A DNA stretch of 58,864 nt from Desulfocapsaceae bacterium (GTDB taxonomy: Bacteria; Desulfobacterota; Desulfobulbia; Desulfobulbales; Desulfocapsaceae): positions 1 to 58,864 of the forward strand of contig JARLHL010000080.1 of assembly GCA_031292275.1 (NCBI GenBank), written 5' to 3'. The notes under the pieces are model-generated. The model made no database searches and was not told the DNA's origin. It was given only the letters and a program-made list of their open reading frames with translations. This document shows positions 27,983-36,829 of the stretch, piece after piece. How positions within the stretch are numbered: position 1 is the first letter of the stretch; every line of letters starts with the position of its first letter. Both the position numbers and the translations under genes were made by a program.

Positions 27983-28855
27983 TTATCTGGCTATCTCGAA
28001 GGCCCCGCGCAGACCCCTCAAATGCAGGATGTCCTCAACCCGGTAGGATCCGTGTAATTCCTGTCCTGCATAGACGCAAACCCGGTAGAGAATGGATTTT
28101 CCGGACAACAACTCCCTGATGACCGTCGTCTGTCCGGTATCCGCATCCGCAAATCTTTTCTGCAATTTGAAGGGATCGGTCTTCTCTTTCAGAGCCCCTA
28201 TCTGAATGTAGAACTCACCCTTGTTGTCGCGGGCATCGGACAGTCCTGCGGGGGCGGCGGACTTGGCCAGCGTGGTTACCCTGACTCGGGCCGTGCCGTT
28301 ATTGACGAGATCGAGTTTCTTGGCGGCGGTGTAGCTTAGATCAATGATTCGGCCTCGGACGTATGGCCCCCTGTCGTTGACCCTGACTATGGTTTTTTTC
28401 CCATTCTCCAGATTGGACACAAGCAACATGGTGTTCATCGGCAGCTGCTTGTGGGCCGCCGTCGGCTCATTCATATCGTAGGTTTCGCCGCTGAAGGTCG
28501 AACGGCCGTTGAAATCGTAGCCGTACCAGGAGGCAAGCCCTGTCTCCTTATACCCTGAAGATGCTGAGGCCGGACTGTATACCTGGTCATTAATGGTGTA
28601 GGTCTGCTGACTCTGAGTGGGTTGGCCGTCTTGAGCCGATACCGGCTCGGCAGGCGCGAACAGAAAAAGGACAAGGAGTCCCGACAGAAACAAAGCCGGA
28701 GAAAAAGATGTTGTCAGGCGCCGCCGGCACCTTGGCGCGGGAGATTTGACGAAATTTGATGTTGATTGTATAACTTGCTGAAATAAGGTGGTATTTTGTG
28801 CGACACGGTAAAGAAAAATTCGCAGTATGAGTGTGATTTTCATGGCCTTCTTCAT
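27983..28855 (-). CDS. rlpA: RlpA-family septal lytic transglycosylase with SPOR domain
   Basis: The double-psi beta-barrel domain spans about residues 105-195: ETGLASWYGYDFNGRSTFSGE, AAHKQLPMNT, and NDRGPYVRGRIIDLS with the catalytic Asp. A SPOR domain at about 215-290 (EFYIQIGALKEKTDPFKLQKRF) binds denuded septal peptidoglycan. RlpA cleaves such glycan strands during daughter-cell separation. The N-terminus is odd: a hydrophobic signal-like stretch (ALFLSGLLVLFLFAPAEPVSA) starts only at about residue 53, after a 50-residue basic lead. The AGGAGG touches the ATG at 28855 with no spacing and is 12 bases from the ATG at 28843, so the true start is uncertain. No lipobox Cys follows the signal stretch. 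Confidence 0.85.
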   Translation of the reverse strand: MKKAMKITLILRIFLYRVAQNTTLFQQVIQSTSNFVKSPAPRCRRRLTTSFSPALFLSGLLVLFLFAPAEPVSAQDGQPTQSQQTYTINDQVYSPASASSGYKETGLASWYGYDFNGRSTFSGETYDMNEPTAAHKQLPMNTMLLVSNLENGKKTIVRVNDRGPYVRGRIIDLSYTAAKKLDLVNNGTARVRVTTLAKSAAPAGLSDARDNKGEFYIQIGALKEKTDPFKLQKRFADADTGQTTVIRELLSGKSILYRVCVYAGQELHGSYRVEDILHLRGLRGAFEIAR

Positions 28856-29588
28856 CCTCCTGCAGTTGGCACTTCATCATGACCGGGGAATTATTGCAGT
28901 TATGCGACGAAATAAGGAGCTGTGGCCAACCCGCTTATACGATGAGCAATAATTCTTGTTGTACCCCATTCTGGAACGGCTGCATCATTTCAGCTTCATT
29001 ACTCTTATTCTGAAGCCGATTTACAACGAGATGCCTGTGGATAAGCTGGTCAAACGCTTTAATTGAGAATAGAATATCAAATCTGGTAACAGACGGTATT
29101 CTCAAGGCCGACAAAAAAACTGTCGGTCAAATGCCGGGGGTATTGAAACGATCGTCTATTCATAAAACGACCGCGTCCTCAGGGCGGAATCGATATTGCA
29201 TATCTGCTGGTCCCGCCGTCGAATTTCTACTTTTATACCATACCTTCCTCATGTTTTCTCCCAAAAAAGTCGCAAATGGGCAAGAAAAATTATTATTAGT
29301 AGTAATTTTAGTGAATTGCAAACTGTATAAATTGCGTATTTCAGGCAGTGAAAACAGGTGTATTTCAGGTTTTTCCTGCAATCGTGCGCTCCTGAACTGG
29401 GCTGACCCCGTTGCGATCATGCGGATGTTCGCATACAGGCCTGGGGCTCATGATTACCATCACCGCAGTCATAAGCAAGGGGAGGGGGCATTTCTTTGCA
29501 GTCGGGAAAAGAGCGGCTGTAAATACCTTGCGATCTCTTCAGAGGACTGCCAGGTGAAGGGCGAACAATGCCAGCGTGGCTGATCAAA
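28856..29588. other. Intergenic region without recognisable gene
   Basis: About 730 bases between rlpA (minus, upstream side) and the end of nadA. An ORF at 29131-29583 has unusual composition and no ribosome binding site and is not believed. A short frame near 29000-29064 ends LILKPIYNEMPVDKLVKRFN and could be debris of a larger gene, but I cannot assign it. The AT-rich stretch 29280-29350 contains TATAAAT. A small perfect hairpin (CCGACA/TGTCGG) lies near 29108-29126. Confidence 0.35.
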
Positions 29589-29626
29589 CTCCACGCAACG
29601 GTTGGCCGTGCCGTCGCCGCGTGGAG
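29589..29626 (-). terminator. Hairpin after nadA, possible terminator
   Basis: CTCCACGC (29589-29596) and GCGTGGAG (29619-29626) pair perfectly over 8 bp, with a further ACGG/CCGT pairing inside. On the minus strand only TTT follows. It lies 21 bases past the nadA stop. Confidence 0.45.
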
Positions 29627-29646
29627 AGTCATGAGGCCAGGCAGGG

Positions 29647-30696
29647 TCAGAGACGGATGCCGCGGGAAAAATCTATCATTCTCCTGATGGGGATACTGGC
29701 TTTGGCGGCCAGTTCTGCGTCCACCAGGATCTCGTTTTGGCCTGTTTCCAGGACTTCCGCCACCTTCTGCAGAGAATTCATCTCCATCCATGGACAATGG
29801 GCGCAACTCTGGCAGGTGGCGCCATCACCCATGGTTGGTGCTTCGATTAATGTTTTTCCCGGCGCTATCTGCCGCATCTTGTTGAAAATTCCGGCATCGG
29901 TTGCAATAATGAATTCCATGTTCGGCATGCTGGCGACCGCCTTGATCAGGGCCGTGGTCGAGCCGACGACATCGGCCTGGCAGATGACGTCCTGAGGAGA
30001 TTCCGGGTGCACCAGCACCGCAGCAGCTGGGTGCAGCCTGCGGATTCGCTGGAGGGCCACGGCTCTGAACTCTTCGTGGACCACACAGGAGCCGGGCCAG
30101 ATGATCATTTCTATCCCGGTCTGATTCTGGATGTACTGGCCAAGATGCCTGTCCGGTGCCCAGATAATCTTTTCGCCGTTCTCTGCCAGATGCTTCACGA
30201 TTGCAAGGGCTATTCCGGAGGTGACAACCCAATCGGAACGTGCCTTTACCCTGGCGCTGGTATTGGCGTAGACAACGACTTTATGGTTGGGGTACTGATC
30301 GCAGAAGTCGGAAAAGAGGTCGATCGGGCAGCAGTCATCCAGGGAGCAGGTGGCGGCCAGGTCGGGCATCAGCACCCTTTTTTCGTTGTTGAGAATCTTT
30401 GATGTTTCACCCATGAAGCGGACCCCGGCCACTACCAGTGTCCGGGCCTCGTGTTCCATGCCGAACCGGGCCATTTCCAGGGAATCGGCTACGCATCCTC
30501 CTGTTTCCTCGGCCAGGTCCTGAATCTTTCCATCGGTGTAATAATGGGCGACAAGGGCCGCATTCTGCTGATGCAGCAGCTCTTTTATATGATTTTTCAA
30601 GGCCTTTTCTTCTTCGCCGGAGAGCTCCTGGATTGGGGGATGCTCGGGGACGGTCACCTTGGGCAGTATCAGCGGTTGTGGTGTTGTCTCATCCAT
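29647..30696 (-). CDS. nadA: Quinolinate synthase
   Basis: The 349-residue protein is a typical NadA. It has [21 protein letters not shown] near residue 50, [21 protein letters not shown] near 93, [21 protein letters not shown] and [11 protein letters not shown]. Three Cys from these last motifs hold the [4Fe-4S] cluster that dehydrates the intermediate. NadA condenses iminoaspartate with dihydroxyacetone phosphate to quinolinate for NAD synthesis. The partner nadB (or aspartate dehydrogenase) and nadC are not in the window. GAGGAAAG precedes the ATG. Confidence 0.94.
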   Translation of the reverse strand: MDETTPQPLILPKVTVPEHPPIQELSGEEEKALKNHIKELLHQQNAALVAHYYTDGKIQDLAEETGGCVADSLEMARFGMEHEARTLVVAGVRFMGETSKILNNEKRVLMPDLAATCSLDDCCPIDLFSDFCDQYPNHKVVVYANTSARVKARSDWVVTSGIALAIVKHLAENGEKIIWAPDRHLGQYIQNQTGIEMIIWPGSCVVHEEFRAVALQRIRRLHPAAAVLVHPESPQDVICQADVVGSTTALIKAVASMPNMEFIIATDAGIFNKMRQIAPGKTLIEAPTMGDGATCQSCAHCPWMEMNSLQKVAEVLETGQNEILVDAELAAKASIPIRRMIDFSRGIRL

Positions 30697-31033
30697 GTTC
30701 TTTCCTCAATCGCCGTCAGAGGCGATCCGTCATTATCTCAGGCCGGTAGATTCACGGGGGAATACTCTTCGGGGCGAGATCGTTGCTTGTCGTGATGCGC
30801 ATATGCTTACTGCAGGAGCTCCGTCTTTTTCACCATCCTCTCCATGGGGCAGAAAGGAGCTCTTGCCATCCACGTAAAAGAGACTGAAAATATAGCCTCG
30901 CAGGATATGAAGGTAAAGGAAATAGCAGACCTGCTGAAAAATTATCAAGGGGGGATATCCTGACACCGCTTTCCTGGCCGCCTTCCGTCTGTCGCGACCG
31001 AAAAAGGATTGGGGAGATGCAGGCAATGCTGAA
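30697..31033. other. Intergenic region between xseA and nadA
   Basis: 337 bases between two minus-strand genes. A TTG-started frame of 104 codons overlapping the xseA end is present but does not resemble XseB or any family known to me. It has no repeat or clear terminator; the nadA promoter should lie here. Confidence 0.35.
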
Positions 31034-32371
31034 TCAATTTTTTTCAATGACCTCGCAGCGAATCTGTCCCTGATGCAGACGGATCTCCAGCTGATCCTCG
31101 ATCGTCACCTGAGAACTGTCCGTCACGATTGTCATATCGCTGCTTGAGGCGTCTTTTTTAGTCACGATGGAGTATCCCCTGGCCAGGGTCGCCAGCGGGC
31201 TCACCGCATGCAGCCTGGCCATCTGCTGCGCGAATCGGGCCTTTCGAGCTGCGAGGAGGGCAAGTACCTGCCTCCGTATGGTATCGTTGAGAAAGGCCAG
31301 GCGCTGCTGTCTGAACCGAATTTTTACAAGCGGCGCCTGATCCTGCAGGCGTCCGGTCAGCTCTTCGCAGGCCCTGAGGCGATCCTGCAGAAGGTTTTGT
31401 ATGGCTTGCACCAGGCCTGCCTGGCAGCTGTCCATCCGCAAGGATGCGTTGATGAGGACGGAGCTGAGATTGCCCAGCAGGCGGCGATTAGAGGCAACTC
31501 GGCTTTGGCTGTTTCGTAATTTTCTGCCGATATGGCCTGCCATCTGTTCGCGCAATTTCCGGACGGCGGCGAGCAGACGGATATTATCCGGAATGATCCT
31601 CTCGGCAGCACCCGTGGGCGTGGGGGCCCTGAAATCGGCGCAGAAATCGGCGATCGTAAAATCGATTTCATGCCCGATTCCGGTAATCACCGGGATTGTG
31701 GAGTGATGGATCGCCCTGGCCACACATTCTTCATTGAAGGCCCAGAGATCCTCCAGCGAGCCGCCGCCGCGGCAGAGGACGATTACATCGGCCTTAAGTT
31801 CGCGGTTGACCCGGTTGATTGCCGCAGCTATCTCGTCTGCGGCCCCTTCGCCCTGGACGCGGACAGGAAGGATCCTGATCCGGGCTGAGGTCTTGCGATT
31901 CCTGCAGATTGTCAGAAAATCATGGATGGCGGCTCCTCCGGGAGAGGTGATAACAATGATTTCCTGCGGAAAAGCCGGCAGGAGCTTTTTATGTTCCGCG
32001 GAGAAGAGCCCTTGGGCGATGAGTCGCTGTTTGAGCTGTTCAAACCGGAGCTGCAGAAGTCCGGTCCCAAAAAAATCTACCGTATCGACGATGAGTTGGT
32101 ATTCTCCCCGTGGTTCGTAAACGGATATCCGGCCATGGCAGATGACCTGTTGCCCGTCTTTAATATCCTCCGGCAGAAATTTTCTCTGCCCCTTAAACAG
32201 CACCGCCTTCAATTGGGCGCTGCTGTCCTTCAACGTGAAGTAGAGATGCCCTGAAAAGGGGGATCTCATATTGGAGATCTCGCCGTGAATATGGACAAAC
32301 CGGTAGTTTTCGTCGAAAAGTGCGGCAATCGATTGGGTGAGCTCGGAAACGGATTGGATATGGAGTTGCAT
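31034..32371 (-). CDS. xseA: Exodeoxyribonuclease VII large subunit
   Basis: The 445-residue protein has the N-terminal OB-fold (HIHGEISNMRSPFSGHLYFTLKD near residue 28), then the catalytic domain with PQEIIVITSPGGAAIHD, VLCRGGGSLEDLWAFNEE and PVITGIGHEIDFTIADFCAD. A long coiled-coil C-terminal region follows and the protein ends with ARGYSIVTKKD. ExoVII degrades single-stranded DNA from both ends in repair. The small subunit XseB, often adjacent, is not found beside it. No clear ribosome binding site is visible before the ATG. Confidence 0.92.
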   Translation of the reverse strand: MQLHIQSVSELTQSIAALFDENYRFVHIHGEISNMRSPFSGHLYFTLKDSSAQLKAVLFKGQRKFLPEDIKDGQQVICHGRISVYEPRGEYQLIVDTVDFFGTGLLQLRFEQLKQRLIAQGLFSAEHKKLLPAFPQEIIVITSPGGAAIHDFLTICRNRKTSARIRILPVRVQGEGAADEIAAAINRVNRELKADVIVLCRGGGSLEDLWAFNEECVARAIHHSTIPVITGIGHEIDFTIADFCADFRAPTPTGAAERIIPDNIRLLAAVRKLREQMAGHIGRKLRNSQSRVASNRRLLGNLSSVLINASLRMDSCQAGLVQAIQNLLQDRLRACEELTGRLQDQAPLVKIRFRQQRLAFLNDTIRRQVLALLAARKARFAQQMARLHAVSPLATLARGYSIVTKKDASSSDMTIVTDSSQVTIEDQLEIRLHQGQIRCEVIEKN

Positions 32372-32507
32372 GGATGCCGGGTTTCTTGAGGGTTTGCAGA
32401 GGGAATTACGGATTACAAATGGACATGAATCACAGTATATATTATAATTAAAGATTCAATTGTTTTTTTGAGAATCAAGCGCAGGATATACTCAAGTGGA
32501 GACCATA

Positions 32508-33203
32508 ATGGCAGATGAAACGCCTTTCAATAAGTTGCATGTAGAACCGAGCCTGAAAGGGGACCTTACCGGCCTGCTGGAGCAGCTGAACATCCCCCCG
32601 AAGACGGTCAAGTTTATTCAGAAGAATATCAAAATAATTTACGTTGTTCTTGCCCTTGTAGTCATTGTGAGCCTTTTCTGGTCGGTCTACGATGTCTACA
32701 GCCAGAAGAGGATAAATCAGAGCAGCTCCGCCCTGGTGATGGCAATGAACCAGCCGCCGGCAATGCGGTCTGCAGCCTTGCAGAAGATGATTGCTGATTT
32801 TTCCGGGACTTCTTCGGCGCTTTGGGCGGAGGTGGAGCTGGCTCATATCGATATGAGCAGCGGCAGCTTTAAGACCGCGGTCGCGAAATATGCGGCCGTC
32901 AGAGGAAAGATCAAGGACTCAAACCCGCTTTTCCCCCTGACCACTTTCGGACTTGCCCAGGCTGAGGAGGCGGGAGGGGAGTATGACCGGGCCTTTGCCG
33001 AATATCAGTCTCTGGCAAAGATCGAGGGATACCAACCCATGGGGCTTTTGGGCATGGGGAGAATATATGAAATGAAAGGTGAGAAAGACAAGGCCCTGTC
33101 AGTCTATGAACAGTATATGTCGACCTTTATAGGAGACAACCGTAACGATCCCGAAAAGGTGCTCATCTCTGAAAAAATCGGCAGGCTGAAGGCGATGCCA
33201 TGA
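32508..33203 (+). CDS. Membrane-anchored tetratricopeptide protein (YfgM-like)
   Basis: The 231-residue protein has a short cytoplasmic head, one membrane segment at about residues 47-67 (IIYVVLALVVIVSLFWSVYDVY) and a periplasmic region built of tetratricopeptide-like helices: SALWAEVELAHIDMSSGSFKTA, GLAQAEEAGGEYDRAFAEY, and GMGRIYEMKGEKDKALSVYEQY. This layout matches YfgM, an ancillary factor of the Sec translocon and periplasmic chaperone network. GGAGA at 32498-32502 is five bases before the ATG; the GTG at 32496 overlaps it. It overlaps panC by four bases (ATGA). Confidence 0.75.
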   Translation: MADETPFNKLHVEPSLKGDLTGLLEQLNIPPKTVKFIQKNIKIIYVVLALVVIVSLFWSVYDVYSQKRINQSSSALVMAMNQPPAMRSAALQKMIADFSGTSSALWAEVELAHIDMSSGSFKTAVAKYAAVRGKIKDSNPLFPLTTFGLAQAEEAGGEYDRAFAEYQSLAKIEGYQPMGLLGMGRIYEMKGEKDKALSVYEQYMSTFIGDNRNDPEKVLISEKIGRLKAMP

Positions 33204-34069
33204 AGCTTGTAAAAACAATTAATGAATTACGCAATGTTATTGCGAATTGGCGGTCTGAGGGCAAGACTGTCGGCCTTGTGCCGACCATGGGCTGGTTTCA
33301 TCTCGGCCATCTCTCCCTGATGAAGATGGCCAAGGGAAAGGCGGACAAGGTCGTCGTCAGTCTCTTTATTAATCCCATGCAGTTCGGGCAAGGCGAAGAC
33401 CTGGCCGCGTATCCTTATGATCTCTCCCGTGATATGCATCTTGCCGAAAAAGAGGGCGTCGATCTCCTCTTTGCACCGTCGTCAGAGGAGATGTATCCGG
33501 AGGGTTTTCAGACCAGCATAACCGTAAAAAACCTCTCCCAGGGACTGTGCGGGGCCTCGCGTCCTGTTCATTTTGCCGGCGTGGCCACTGTCGTTGCCAA
33601 GCTTTTCAACATGGTGCAGCCGGATCTTGCAATTTTCGGGAAAAAAGATTTTCAACAGCTGGCGGTGATACGGCAGATGGTCAAGGACCTGAATTTCAAT
33701 ATTGAGATCCTGGGCCACCCTCTTGTTCGGGAGGATGACGGCCTGGCAATGAGCTCTCGGAACAGCTATCTCAATCAGGAGGAGAGGCGGAACGCCCGCT
33801 GTCTGTATAGAGCCATCACCTCCGTTCGGGAAAAGGTGTCAGGTGAGGGGACGGAGCCCTCCGTTGCCCAGCTCACGGATGAGGTGACGCGGATGATAAA
33901 CGCCACCTCTGGATGCGCAGTGGAGTACGTTGAGGTGGTTGATAAAGAAACGCTGCAGAAATCCGCAACCATAAATCGAAACAGTATTATTGTATTGGCC
34001 GTCAAGATTAACGGCAGAGTCCGGCTGATAGATAACGCCCTGTTATACCCGGAGGAGAACGATTCCTGA
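33200..34069 (+). CDS. panC: Pantothenate synthetase
   Basis: The 289-residue protein has the nucleotidyl-transferase HIGH-like motif near residue 30 (LVPTMGWFHLGHLSL), FINPMQFG, the pantoate-binding LCGASRPVHFAGVATVVAKLFN near 115, FGKKDFQQL, and the KMSK-like GLAMSSRN near 180. It joins pantoate and beta-alanine using ATP; the product feeds coenzyme A synthesis, including the CoA used by acetyl-CoA synthase. Coupled by ATGA overlap to the YfgM-like gene, and 100 bases before panD, its substrate supplier. panB is not in the window. Confidence 0.94.
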   Translation: MKLVKTINELRNVIANWRSEGKTVGLVPTMGWFHLGHLSLMKMAKGKADKVVVSLFINPMQFGQGEDLAAYPYDLSRDMHLAEKEGVDLLFAPSSEEMYPEGFQTSITVKNLSQGLCGASRPVHFAGVATVVAKLFNMVQPDLAIFGKKDFQQLAVIRQMVKDLNFNIEILGHPLVREDDGLAMSSRNSYLNQEERRNARCLYRAITSVREKVSGEGTEPSVAQLTDEVTRMINATSGCAVEYVEVVDKETLQKSATINRNSIIVLAVKINGRVRLIDNALLYPEENDS

Positions 34070-34169
34070 GCACATAAAACAAGTATGCAGAGGATGTCAG
34101 CCGGACAAACCGGTGATGAAACGCAGGAAACCATGAGTCTGAACCTTAAACGTATAAAAGTGTAGACCG

Positions 34170-34532
34170 ATGTTGAAACAAATGCTGAGTGCCAAGATCC
34201 ACCGGGCGACCGTAACGCAGGCCAATCTGGATTATGAGGGGAGTCTGACGATCGATAAGGATCTGATGGATGCTGTCGGAATTGCCTCTTTTGAAAGGAT
34301 AAAGATCTACAATATTAATAATGGTGAACGGTTCGACACCTATGCCATCGAAGGACCGCGGGGGTCGGGGATTATCGGTCTGAATGGCGCGGCGGCCCGC
34401 AAGGGGATGGCGGGGGATCTGATCATTATTGTGACCTACGGGATTTATTCGGAAGAGGAATTGAAGGACTATCACCCCCGGATCGTATTGCTCAATGATC
34501 GGAACCAGGTCAAGAAAGTTCTGAGCAGATAG
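34170..34532 (+). CDS. panD: Aspartate 1-decarboxylase
   Basis: The 120-residue proenzyme begins MLKQMLSAKIHRATVTQANLDYEGS. The Gly-Ser bond at residues 24-25 is the self-cleavage site that gives the pyruvoyl group. The body shows RFDTYAIEGPRGSG, where the conserved Tyr helps decarboxylation, and LNGAAARKGMAGD. It makes beta-alanine for PanC. No partner PanM-type maturation factor is seen, as expected outside enterobacteria. Confidence 0.94.
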   Translation: MLKQMLSAKIHRATVTQANLDYEGSLTIDKDLMDAVGIASFERIKIYNINNGERFDTYAIEGPRGSGIIGLNGAAARKGMAGDLIIIVTYGIYSEEELKDYHPRIVLLNDRNQVKKVLSR

Positions 34533-34561
34533 TCTGATTTTTTACTAAACGGAGATGCCAG

Positions 34562-35764
34562 ATGCCTGGATATGAAATTTTTGGTGACGAAGAAAAAAAT
34601 GAAATAGCCGATGTCCTTGAGACAGGGGTGTTGTTCCGCTATGAGTTTGGCGAACAGCGTAATGGGATCTATAAGGTTCGGGAATTTGAAGAGAAATTTG
34701 CGGCCTATTGCGGCGCTGCCCACGCCCAGGCGGTTACTTCCGGGACAGCTGCCCTGAAGGTCGCCCTGACGGCTCTGGGGGTGGGGCCCGGAGACGAGGT
34801 CATCACGCAGGGATTTACCTTCGTGGCCACCTGGGAGGCCATCCTCGAGGTTGGCGCGATTCCGGTGTTTACCGAGGTCGATGAGACCCTGAACATGGAT
34901 CCGGCTGATCTGGAAAAGAAGATCACCGCCAAAACCCGATGCATCATACCGGTCCACATGCTGGGGGCCCAGGCCCGGATTGAGGAAATTGTCGCCATTG
35001 CCCGCAGGCATTCTCTTGCAGTCCTGGAAGATACCGCCCAGGCGGCAGGCGGCAGAATTCAGGGGCGGCATCTCGGCACGTTCGGTAATTGCGGGACTTT
35101 TTCTTTTGATGCCGTCAAGACCATGACCACGGGTGAAGGCGGAATGATTATTACCGGTGAGCGGGATCTCTGGCGGTCGATGTCCGAGTATCACGATCAT
35201 GGTCATGATCATGCCGTCAATCCGGCTGGTCGAGGCGGTGAAGGTCGCAGCTTTATCGGTTTCAACTTCAGGATGATGGAACTTCAGGGGGCGATCGGCA
35301 TAGCCCAATTGGCAAAGCTTGATGCAATGATTGCGGCCCAGCAGAAGACGAAGGCGCTCCTGCGGGAGGCAGCATCGGTGATACCGGGCGTGCAGTTCAG
35401 AAAACTGGTGGATCCGGAAGGCGATTCCGCCACGTTCTTCTGTTTTATGCTCGATAACGCTGAGCGTTGTAGGAGGGTCAACGCGATCCTTGCAGGGCAT
35501 GGCGTCGGAGCCATTAACTTCGGTGAGAATACCTGGCACTTCTATCCGAAATGGGAGCACCTCCTGGCCGGCTCGACGCTGTCCAGATCCGGCTGGCCCT
35601 TCATGGAACCAGGCGGGCGTCGAAGAGTCCTTTATGACAAGGATGTACTGCCCGCCACAGCAGAGCTCATTACTAGGACCCTGGTGTATCAAATTCCGGT
35701 CAAGATGCCAGCAGAGCGACTGGAGAAGATCCGGTCGGCCCTGAAGAGCGCCGCTACCGTCTGA
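34562..35764 (+). CDS. DegT/DnrJ/EryC1/StrS-family PLP aminotransferase
   Basis: The 400-residue protein has the fold-type I motifs of the DegT sugar-aminotransferase family: AVTSGTAALKVAL near residue 60, VGPGDEVITQGFTFVAT, LEDTAQAAGGRIQGRHLG near 158, and FSFDAVKTMTTGEGGMI. The Lys of the last motif forms the Schiff base with PLP. FIGFNFRMMELQGAIGIAQL is the usual hinge. Such enzymes aminate keto-sugars or inositol derivatives for surface glycans or secondary metabolites. No glycan genes are adjacent, so the substrate is unknown. The His-rich YHDHGHDHA loop near 215 is unusual in density. It ends in a 13-bp hairpin. Confidence 0.85.
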   Translation: MPGYEIFGDEEKNEIADVLETGVLFRYEFGEQRNGIYKVREFEEKFAAYCGAAHAQAVTSGTAALKVALTALGVGPGDEVITQGFTFVATWEAILEVGAIPVFTEVDETLNMDPADLEKKITAKTRCIIPVHMLGAQARIEEIVAIARRHSLAVLEDTAQAAGGRIQGRHLGTFGNCGTFSFDAVKTMTTGEGGMIITGERDLWRSMSEYHDHGHDHAVNPAGRGGEGRSFIGFNFRMMELQGAIGIAQLAKLDAMIAAQQKTKALLREAASVIPGVQFRKLVDPEGDSATFFCFMLDNAERCRRVNAILAGHGVGAINFGENTWHFYPKWEHLLAGSTLSRSGWPFMEPGGRRRVLYDKDVLPATAELITRTLVYQIPVKMPAERLEKIRSALKSAATV

Positions 35765-35772
35765 TTCTCTTT

Positions 35773-35806
35773 CATGCAGGACGATCCATGGGTATCGTCC
35801 TGCATG
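35773..35806 (+). terminator. 13-bp perfect hairpin after the aminotransferase gene
   Basis: CATGCAGGACGAT (35773-35785) pairs perfectly with 35794-35806 around an eight-base loop. The tail CCTCTTGTCCCC is pyrimidine-rich but not a clean T tract; a terminator or mRNA-end stabiliser. Confidence 0.65.
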
Positions 35807-36154
35807 CCTCTTGTCCCCCTTAAAAACGTCCTTACCTCATCTCCCGCCTCGTATTCCTTCAGGCTTCCTTGATGGCGATGCCCGTATGTCGCTGGCTGGT
35901 ATAGTCATCCTTTGCACTTTTTGAATATTGTGCTGTGCTAGAGAGGTTGGGGCTATTGTGCCTGACTATGAGATGCATTTTATTTGTGTTGAAATATTGT
36001 GCGTAATGTTCGTTGAGTGCGGCCGAAATGTTGACACACTATTAAATGAAATTTATAAAATGCAGCAGCTTCGGTTATGTGAAGTAGCGTTCAAACAGAT
36101 CAAATCGGGGAGAAGAACGAGTGTAGGTTCATGGGTGACATATTGCAAAAAAAT
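35807..36154. other. AT-rich region next to IS fragment
   Basis: About 350 bases, lower in GC than the flanks. An 89-codon frame (35928-36197, plus strand) has no ribosome binding site, runs into the antisense of the transposase fragment and resembles nothing known. Probably leftover sequence from mobile-element insertion and decay. Confidence 0.35.
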
Positions 36155-36586
36155 TCAGGATTTTTTGCTCCATCCATGTCGGTTTAATAGTCTATAAATC
36201 GTTGATTTAGGGATGATTCGTTCAATTCTTTCCTCGTATGCCTTTTTTATTTCAGCTACCAGAACAATGTTACCCGATGCTGATCTTTTAAAAAATGGCG
36301 CAAGAAATGTTTTCTCTTCCTGGTGAGTTAGATAGTTTCTCCTCCGGCCGCCTCTCCCAACCCCAATAAGTGAGGCCTCTCCCTTTTTTAAATAGTTTGA
36401 CCAGATTTTTTTGACGGTGCCCGGGGTCCACCCCGTTATTCTGGCAATTGTCTTGGCATCAAATCCTAACTCAACCCGCAGCCAGACGCATTGAATTCTC
36501 AGAAAATCAGCTTTGTTCTGAATGGTCTTTAGCAAAATATATAGAGATTCCTTTATGTTGTCGTCAATAGGATATTTCTGCTGCAA
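36155..36586 (-). pseudogene. Truncated IS630-type transposase, HTH half only
   Basis: The 143 residues correspond to the N-terminal DNA-binding half of IS630/Tc1-like transposases. A first HTH reads LGFDAKTIARITGWTPGTVKKIWSNYLK, a Gly/Arg-rich linker reads GVGRGGRRRN, and a second HTH ends with STIYRLLNRHGW. The catalytic DDE domain is absent: the frame stops at 36155 just after an A-rich stretch (GCAAAAAATCC), and none of the three frames beyond gives recognisable DDE sequence. In many IS630 elements a frameshift at such an A run joins two ORFs, but here the second ORF is missing, so this is a dead fragment. It lies 240 bases before the acs operon, on the opposite strand. Confidence 0.75.
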
Positions 36587-36667
36587 CGGGATAACCTCCT
36601 CACTTGGGGATTGAATAAATTTTCTAAAAAGTATAGATTAGTTGATGTTTGCTTGCAACCGGTTTAG

Positions 36668-36789
36668 CCAATCGCTGATTGGGGGTAGTTTTTTTATAAA
36701 AGGATTGATTTTTTAATAAATAAAGAGTTATAGCTCTTGGTATCGTAAAATATCAGATAGCTGAAGGGGTCGCATATCGCCGAAAGGCG
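36668..36789. promoter_or_regulatory. AT-rich leader region of the acs operon with small hairpins
   Basis: The region before acsV contains CCAATC-GCT-GATTGG (36668-36682), a near-palindrome AGAGTTATAGCTCT around 36725-36738, and a GAAA-capped hairpin CGCC-GAAA-GGCG (36778-36789) about 40 bases before the start. No known riboswitch consensus was matched and no clear promoter pair found, but the acs promoter should be here. Confidence 0.3.
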
Positions 36790-36829
36790 GTTTGAAGAAG
36801 AAATTCGTAGAATTTTTCAGGAAACCTTA

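Noticed and set aside
30733-31047. 104-codon TTG-started frame overlapping the xseA end, considered as XseB
   Set aside because: The sequence lacks the XseB helical pattern and is hydrophobic in the wrong places; no homology that I can see.
34085-34165. 26-residue ORF between panC and panD
   Set aside because: Too short, no ribosome binding site and no motif; probably only leader sequence.
35928-36197. 89-codon plus-strand frame beside the IS630 fragment
   Set aside because: No ribosome binding site, runs antisense into the transposase remnant, no relatives recognised.
36778-36789. GAAA-capped hairpin before acsV as a riboswitch part
   Set aside because: Compared with memory of GEMM, cobalamin and SAM consensus sequences, the surrounding conserved bases are absent.
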